Positions 25,018-29,690 of a stretch of 29,690 nucleotides of DNA are shown here, in pieces; the first letter of the stretch is position 1; every line of letters begins with the position of its first letter. Source of the stretch: JBGSKY01 sp041740995 (GTDB lineage Bacteria > Planctomycetota > Planctomycetia > Pirellulales > Pirellulaceae); NCBI GenBank assembly GCA_041740995.1, contig JBGSKY010000232.1, positions 1 to 29,690 of the forward strand, given 5' to 3'. A program made the position numbers and the translations under genes. The notes under the pieces were generated by a model. That model did no database searches, was not told the DNA's origin, and saw only the letters and a program-made list of their open reading frames with translations.

Positions 25018-25095
25018 GCGGCTTCGATGTTGATTGCTTTTCAAGCTTGCCAGCAGTTGGCGATACGCTGGCAAATTCTTGAGAGTTCGTATTCG

Positions 25096-25845
25096 TTAGA
25101 CGCTGTAGAGCTTGGAAACCTCGTCCCAGTTGACGACATCCCACCAAGCCGAAACATAGTCGGGGCGACGATTTTGGTAGTTCAAGTAGTAAGCGTGCTC
25201 CCAAACATCCAAACCAAGGATCGGCCGTTTGCCCATCGAAATCGGGCTATCTTGGTTTGCGGTTGCAACAATGCTCAACTTAGAGCCGTCAACCACCAGC
25301 CAAGCCCATCCGCTGCCGAATTGCGTGGCAGCTGCCTTGGAAAACGCAGCTTTGAACTCATCCATTGAGCCCCATGACGCTTGAATCGCTTTGGATAACT
25401 CTAGCGAAGGCGCCGAAGAGGTCTTTGGTGCTTGCATGACTGCCCAGAAAAGCGTGTGATTTGCATGCCCACCGCCGTTATTTCGAATTGCAGTCTTTAC
25501 GTCCGCAGGAACCTGCAATTTGTCCAAGCTTATCAACAAATCGACGACAGTCATGCCAGACAGTGAAGATTGGTCTTTGACCGCCGCATTTAGCTTATCA
25601 ACGTAGCCCTGGTGGTGCTTGGCATGATGAATGGTCATCGTCTTTTCGTCGATGACTGGACTGAGAGCATCGTAAGCATACGGAAGTGCTGGCAATGTGA
25701 ATGGGGCACTGGCGGTCTCAGCCGACAAACGCCCAGTCAAACTACTCGCCAATCCAACCGTAGCAGCGATTGCGGTTGATGTTCGAAGAAAGCTGCGTCG
25801 ATCGACGGCAGGCACAACTTGCGGATTCAATGTTGGATCTTGCAT
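25096..25845 (-). CDS. sodA: Tat-exported superoxide dismutase, Mn type
   Basis: From ATG 25845 the product has 249 residues. A twin-arginine signal is clear: DRRSFLR (15-21), then a mild hydrophobic stretch TAIAATVGLASSL and a likely cleavage after SAETASA. The enzyme then begins PFTLPALPYAYDAL. Metal ligands are His73 (TIHHAKHH), His130 (GGGHANHTLFW), Asp213 and His217 (DVWEHAYY). Gln198 in ATANQDSP and the GGGHANH form indicate a manganese enzyme more than an iron one. It converts superoxide to oxygen and peroxide, probably in the periplasm after export in folded form. The frame is open to 26040, but those residues lack sense as a signal sequence. Divergent from the HtrA-like gene, with a 587-bp gap. 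Confidence 0.92.
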   Translation of the reverse strand: MQDPTLNPQVVPAVDRRSFLRTSTAIAATVGLASSLTGRLSAETASAPFTLPALPYAYDALSPVIDEKTMTIHHAKHHQGYVDKLNAAVKDQSSLSGMTVVDLLISLDKLQVPADVKTAIRNNGGGHANHTLFWAVMQAPKTSSAPSLELSKAIQASWGSMDEFKAAFSKAAATQFGSGWAWLVVDGSKLSIVATANQDSPISMGKRPILGLDVWEHAYYLNYQNRRPDYVSAWWDVVNWDEVSKLYSV

Positions 25846-26432
25846 TATAAATCTCGGCTGATGAAGGTCTGGTTTGAGGCAACGGTCGCGACGGGCTTGC
25901 AAATTGAATGATAGCGCCGTACAGGACCGATCGAACGAAAAAAATCTCTCGAATTGACATGGAGTGCAAATGCCAGTCCAACCCAAATTCGGGTCGCACT
26001 GCACGGCAATCACACAACGCCTCTGGATGATCAATGTCAATCCGCAGCCGCTAGCTTACCATGTTTCGCTGCACTTTACCTGCGATTGGCCAATGAGGGA
26101 CGCATGGAAGCAAGTTTTGCTGGCAAATTTCTACCCATTTACAGCTCGATAGCGGATCGTCGCTTGCGGCGCAAATCAACAGAATCTGGCCGTTGCGGAC
26201 GGAGACTGGGTGCTTCTGGGGGGCTTGGCAAGCTTGGCTATTTATTCCCGCGTGCAGCCGACGGTTGATGACAACTTGCATTTGAGGTCGATGCAAAGTC
26301 TCGATAGCTCGTTGTGTTGGCGGCCAGTGCGGTCCCGTGGCGATTTTTATTCGCTTCGCAGCTCATGCACGCCAGACAGACGACTGAGCCATTCTTTGAG
26401 CGCAGCCAAACACCCTGTAGATCAGAAGACGC
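25846..26432. other. Divergent SOD-protease intergenic region
   Basis: This 587-bp gap is the largest in the window and should hold promoters for both genes. Several open frames of 60-100 codons cross it on both strands, but none has a plausible start, domain or composition. The SOD-side sequence TATAAT overlaps the SOD start codon and cannot be its -10 for a normal leader. Inverted copies of CGNATTGACAT are listed separately. I see no other structure. Confidence 0.4.
25950..26044. promoter_or_regulatory. Widely spaced inverted repeat CGNATTGACAT between SOD and protease
   Basis: CGAATTGACAT (25950-25960) and its inverted near-copy (26034-26044, ten of eleven positions) are 73 bases apart in the divergent region. 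They could be two sites for one regulator serving both genes, since each also contains TTGACA. Chance cannot be excluded. Confidence 0.25.
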
Positions 26433-27938
26433 ATGAACTCAAACCGCGACCAGGGACGTTCTGACCGATGGCAATTTTCCAAATCATTCGGAATCGCGAT
26501 CAGCTTGGCTAGTGTGCTGTGCGGTCCCACCGCTCGAACCAGCCATGCAATTGACCCAGCAACCGCTGCCAACCACGCAGAATTGCTGCCAATATTGCCA
26601 CTTGGCACAGAGTTGACGAGCCAAAGAGGCTCAGATCGCCATTCGCCAATTGTCCGCGCGATCCAGCTTTCTGAATCAGCAGTGGTCAACATTCAGGGCA
26701 ACAAAACGATCACGACCGCTGCTTCTTCAGGGACGGTCAAACAAGAGGTCAGCGGAATGGGAACCGGCGTGATCATCGATCCACGCGGCTACATCATTAC
26801 GAACCTGCACGTCGTTCAGGACGTGCCTCGAATCGAAGTTACCTTGGCTACCGGTAAGTCAGAAATTGCAAAGCTGCTGAACTACGACTTGGATACCGAC
26901 TTGGCCTTGATCAAGATCGACACGTCGGAACAACTGCCGGTAATTCCATTTGGCACCAGCCATGATCTGCTTCGCGGGGAAACGGTCGTCGCAATCGGAA
27001 ACCCATTTGGCTATCAAAACACAGTTACAATGGGAATTGTATCCGCTCTGCACCGCGACGTGCCGGTAAACGGTTCGCAGCAGTACCGAGACTTGATTCA
27101 AACCAGCGCCGATATCAATCCGGGCAACTCTGGTGGGCCGCTTTTAAACATCAACGGCGAAGTAATCGGTATCAATGTGGCCGTCCGCGTCGGAGCCCAG
27201 GGAATCGGTTTCGCAATTCCGATCGACCAAGCCATGGATGTAATGGCTGACTTGATCGCTGCCAATCGAAGCGAAACAATCTCGCATGGCGTGGTCCTCG
27301 AACGAAGCATTGACGCCGACGGGATGCGTTGGCGAGTCCGCGACATGGAAGGCAAAGTTCAACAAGCTAGTAGTCGACGCAGCCAAGACCTAACCGACTT
27401 TGGCGCCGATCGTAGCGGACTGCAACGCGGCGATATCCTGATAGCGGTAGACGGTCATCGTGCACCGCCGCGATTGGCCTTGGAGCTAGCAATGGTCGAT
27501 CGTCGAGCGGGCGACAGCATCGCTGTCGAAATTCAACGTGACGGTTTACCAGCGCGAGCTGCGGTTCGCCTGGAAAATACCGAGAGCAAGAGTCGCAGCA
27601 TCGCCACCGCCGTTGACAACGACCTAGCGTGGAAGCAGCTTGGCGTCCGGCTAACCGAAGTCGATGCCGAATCAGTCCGCACACCGGCGGAGGCATATCA
27701 AGGCGGCATGAAAGTCCTCGAAGTCCGGCCTGGTTCGCCAGCCGCGCTACAGAAGATCAGCAAAGGCGATATCATCGTTGGAATTTTGAGCTGGCAAACA
27801 CCCAATGAGAAATCGCTGAATTGGGTCCTAACCCACAACGACTTCCGCAAGGCGCCGAGCACAAAATTTTACGTGGTCCGCAACAATCGCACGTTCTATG
27901 TTGCCATGGACTTGGCTCAGAGCAACAAGCTTCAATAG
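26433..27938 (+). CDS. HtrA/DegP-like trypsin-family serine protease with PDZ domains
   Basis: The 501-residue protein starts with a basic n-region and hydrophobic segment (about 18-32, cleavage near SHA), so it is exported. The catalytic triad is intact: His126 in ITNLHVV, Asp156 in YDLDTDLALI and Ser233 in NPGNSGGPLLN. A PDZ domain spans about 290-385 (GLQRGDILIAVDGHRA). A second, divergent PDZ-like domain spans about 400-495 (VLEVRPGSPAALQKISKGDIIVGI). Such proteases degrade or refold misfolded envelope proteins and may be activated by peptides bound at the PDZ domains. It is divergent from the SOD gene, converges with the cytochrome oxidase genes, and appears monocistronic. No sigma-E type site was recognised. 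Confidence 0.9.
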   Translation: MNSNRDQGRSDRWQFSKSFGIAISLASVLCGPTARTSHAIDPATAANHAELLPILPLGTELTSQRGSDRHSPIVRAIQLSESAVVNIQGNKTITTAASSGTVKQEVSGMGTGVIIDPRGYIITNLHVVQDVPRIEVTLATGKSEIAKLLNYDLDTDLALIKIDTSEQLPVIPFGTSHDLLRGETVVAIGNPFGYQNTVTMGIVSALHRDVPVNGSQQYRDLIQTSADINPGNSGGPLLNINGEVIGINVAVRVGAQGIGFAIPIDQAMDVMADLIAANRSETISHGVVLERSIDADGMRWRVRDMEGKVQQASSRRSQDLTDFGADRSGLQRGDILIAVDGHRAPPRLALELAMVDRRAGDSIAVEIQRDGLPARAAVRLENTESKSRSIATAVDNDLAWKQLGVRLTEVDAESVRTPAEAYQGGMKVLEVRPGSPAALQKISKGDIIVGILSWQTPNEKSLNWVLTHNDFRKAPSTKFYVVRNNRTFYVAMDLAQSNKLQ

Positions 27939-28173
27939 CATCTCGCCCGCGGTGTAATCGCCGCCTGACGAGCTGGCGCAATTTAAGGCAAGGTTGTTTG
28001 AACGCCAAGCTAATCGAGCGGCTTCAATCGACGCCCGCCTTCTCAGCAGAGGCTCAATTGTCCGAGCGAGCGTCAAGGGGTTGCCCGCCGTAAGAATGAT
28101 TCCAACATTGCCGCCAAGTCTGCAGAAACAATCGGTAGCCGCAGGCCAGGAACCTCTGCTGCTGTCTTATCAA

Positions 28174-28578
28174 CTACTCAGCCTGAGAAACTGGTTCGCT
28201 GATCTTTGGGATGGAGTCTTGCAGTGTATCGGCGTTGATCACCGTGCTGTGATACGAGGTCGCGTCCATCAACGTGAAACCCAAAAAGAGCGACACAAAG
28301 ATCAGCGAACCGAAAAAGAAAATGACGTTCATCAGCTTGTCCCACAGCATGTGCATGAAAAACAAGATTACTAGACCGGCCTTAATCGTTGCGATGAACA
28401 GCGATAGAACGATTTCGAGATTGCCAAAATCGAAAGTCGATTGATAGACCGTCAGCCCAGTCAGCAGTAGCAACGCGATGAAGACGCTGAAAAGCATCGT
28501 CAACGAAGCTGGGTGAGCAAACTCGCCCTCCTGGTGTCCATGTCCAGCGGCGTGTGTATCTTCGGCGTGAGCAGCCAT
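28174..28578 (-). CDS. Cytochrome c oxidase subunit IV family protein
   Basis: The 134-residue protein has a His-rich N-terminus (MAAHAEDTHAAGHGHQEGEF). Three membrane segments follow: about 27-47 (SLTMLFSVFIALLLLTGLTVY), 55-80 (EIVLSLFIATIKAGLVILFFMHM) and 83-105 (MNVIFFFGSLIFVSLFLGFTL). The ATIKAGLVILFFMHM segment is typical of the small prokaryotic subunit IV/CyoD-like family, which helps assemble heme-copper oxidases. It is encoded directly after subunit III: the upstream TAA and this ATG are separated by one base (TAA-T-ATG), so translation is probably coupled. The short C-terminal tail is polar. Confidence 0.85.
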   Translation of the reverse strand: MAAHAEDTHAAGHGHQEGEFAHPASLTMLFSVFIALLLLTGLTVYQSTFDFGNLEIVLSLFIATIKAGLVILFFMHMLWDKLMNVIFFFGSLIFVSLFLGFTLMDATSYHSTVINADTLQDSIPKISEPVSQAE

Positions 28579-28579
28579 A

Positions 28580-29690
28580 TTAAGTTATCAGATAAAGCAG
28601 TGGGAACAGGTAAATCCAGATGAAGTCAACCAAGTGCCAATAAAGCCCAACGTTGTCGACCGGACCAAAATATTGCGAGTGGAATTCATGCCGTGCGGCT
28701 TTCACAATCAACCATGTGATCACGGCCATCCCAGCCAAAATGTGAATTGCGTGAACCCCGGTCATCGCGTAGTAGATACTGAAGAAGATCCCAGCCTTGC
28801 TCTTCTGATTGACGTCTGAAAATGGTATCTCAGCCGCGACTGGATCAACTTTCACCTCGCTAGGAAACGCTTGGCTAGAGTACATGTTGGGTAATTCAAC
28901 CGGATCACTACTAATGACATTGCGGTCCGCGGTCATCGCCAAATCTGCTGTATTTGAGGCATGACCTTCCCCAGTGGCGTGTTCACCATCGGCTTCATGC
29001 GAGCTCATCGCATGGCCTTCTCCATGAGCGGCAGTATGTGAAGATTCATCGTGCGCCTCCATAGCGGTCAAAACTTGTCCAAGGTACACACCGCCGAAAA
29101 AACAAAGAGCAGCGGTTAGCAGTGGACCAGCAATATTCCGCTGGACAGAATTTTTTAAAAGCAATGTGTATCCGTACCAAGCGGCGAATGCGACTGCCAG
29201 AACGCCGGCTGGCAAACAAAGCCAAAAAAGTGCATCAGTATGGTGGCCACCACCTGGAACCTGCGAAATATACATTTCCGCTGGCAGAAGTCCGAGGTCC
29301 CATTTGTGTGTGTATTCGACCGATTTCACACCAAGAAATATCGCAGCACACGAAAGCGTTGCACCTAACATCGCGGTCAGTGTGCGATGTTGCGAAAGTT
29401 GAGCCGCTCGAACCGCCCACGCCATTGTCAATGAGCTGAACAACAACACACCGGTGTTGATTGCACCAAGAAACTTGTTCAGGAAAGTGCTGGCGAACTC
29501 GAAAACTTCAGGATGCAAGTTACGGTAAAGTGCATATGCGCAAAACATCCCGCTGAAAAACAATACTTCGGTGACTAAGAAAAGCCACATACCGAGCTTG
29601 CCAGAGTCGTACTGTTGTTCGGCAGACTCGAAGTGGTGCGCCACCCACGCCGGATGTTCGTGACCAGCGTGTTCGGAACTGCCATGCTCG
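28580..29690 (-). CDS. Cytochrome c oxidase subunit III with a large internal insertion, 5' end cut by window edge
   Basis: The frame is open from the stop to the right edge, and the sequence before GTG 29644 still reads as subunit III (EHPAWVAHHFESAEQQ), so the true start is outside the window. Subunit III landmarks are GKLGMWLFLVTEVLFFSGMFCAY, LGVKSVEYTHKW, and the C-terminal block IFFSIYYAMTGVHAIHILAGM followed by YWHLVDFIWIYLFPLLYLI. Between these blocks there are about 160 extra residues. They include two additional membrane-like segments (near 139-163 and 171-190, numbered from 29644) and a hydrophilic His-rich stretch (about 196-280). Subunit III normally has about 200-260 residues; this one exceeds 370. 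It belongs to an aa3-type oxidase operon whose subunits I and II must lie to the right or elsewhere. Confidence 0.9.
   Translation of the reverse strand, partial: EHGSSEHAGHEHPAWVAHHFESAEQQYDSGKLGMWLFLVTEVLFFSGMFCAYALYRNLHPEVFEFASTFLNKFLGAINTGVLLFSSLTMAWAVRAAQLSQHRTLTAMLGATLSCAAIFLGVKSVEYTHKWDLGLLPAEMYISQVPGGGHHTDALFWLCLPAGVLAVAFAAWYGYTLLLKNSVQRNIAGPLLTAALCFFGGVYLGQVLTAMEAHDESSHTAAHGEGHAMSSHEADGEHATGEGHASNTADLAMTADRNVISSDPVELPNMYSSQAFPSEVKVDPVAAEIPFSDVNQKSKAGIFFSIYYAMTGVHAIHILAGMAVITWLIVKAARHEFHSQYFGPVDNVGLYWHLVDFIWIYLFPLLYLIT

Noticed and set aside
25843..25855. TATAAT sequence at the SOD start, looking like a -10 box
   Set aside because: It overlaps the ATG itself, so transcription from it would begin inside the coding region, and no -35 hexamer lies at 16-18 bases.
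26210..26464. Plus-strand open frame of 84 codons with a hydrophobic N-terminus before the protease gene
   Set aside because: GTG start, no Shine-Dalgarno, overlaps the protease start in another frame, and the hydrophobic part is short.
28044..28161. CAGCAGAGG and CCTCTGCTG, a 9-bp inverted pair in the HtrA-oxidase convergent gap
   Set aside because: Arms are 100 bases apart with no T-run; too loose for a terminator and likely chance.
1..29690. Search for tRNA, rRNA, CRISPR arrays, insertion sequences or phage genes
   Set aside because: No tRNA cloverleaf, regularly spaced repeats, transposase or integrase motifs were recognised by eye; a covariance or profile search was not possible.

Overview
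The window looks like a stretch of core chromosome from a planctomycete, most likely a Rhodopirellula/Pirellula-like member of the Pirellulaceae. This placement is inferred from family content and not from a marker gene. The content includes a membrane-anchored Ser/Thr kinase, a stand-alone RNA polymerase alpha-CTD-like protein, a multiheme cytochrome next to a large barrel protein, an unusually long cytochrome oxidase subunit III, and short palindromic intergenic elements. GC is moderate, Shine-Dalgarno sites are sporadic, and no rRNA, tRNA, CRISPR array, insertion sequence or phage gene was recognised.

Layout. 1-1199 (-): 5' part of a GH13 glycogen branching-type enzyme, cut by the left edge. 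1464-2213 (-): xylose-isomerase-like TIM-barrel protein. 2343-2927 (-): LURP-one/Tubby-like protein. 3408-5960 (-): Ski2-like RNA helicase. 6135-9251 (+): 1038-residue protein with an alpha-mannosidase-like C-terminus. 9424-10965 (+): Ser/Thr kinase. 11018-12538 (+): GMC oxidoreductase. 12567-13943 and 14114-16177 (-): polysaccharide export protein and a secreted TPR protein, probably one operon, separated by a 71-bp imperfect palindrome. 16481-16762 (-): alpha-CTD-like protein, divergent from a methyltransferase at 16966-17700 (+). 17747-18337 (-): RegA/PrrA/ActR-type response regulator. 18510-19028 (-): small membrane-anchored unknown. 19364-21451 and 21475-24042 (+): pentaheme cytochrome c and an outer-membrane beta-barrel protein, 23 bp apart. 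24075-24803 (-): aquaporin Z. 25096-25845 (-): Tat-exported Mn-type superoxide dismutase. 26433-27938 (+): HtrA/DegP-like protease. 28174-28578 and 28580-29690 (-): cytochrome c oxidase subunits IV and III, with subunit III cut by the right edge.

How the genes fit together. The right half has a redox and envelope-stress theme: a RegA-family regulator, a cytochrome/barrel pair, aquaporin, exported SOD, periplasmic protease and terminal oxidase subunits. The left half is carbohydrate-related plus regulatory genes. No single large accessory system is visible. The most promising lead is the cytochrome plus beta-barrel pair, which could be a compact outer-membrane electron-transfer module. Next are the subunit III insertion and the intergenic palindromes.

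Several starts are placed inside longer open frames: 2927 (GTG), 6135, 13943, 16177, 16762, 19028, 19364 and 25845. The choices rest on signal peptides, Shine-Dalgarno sites or family N-termini.
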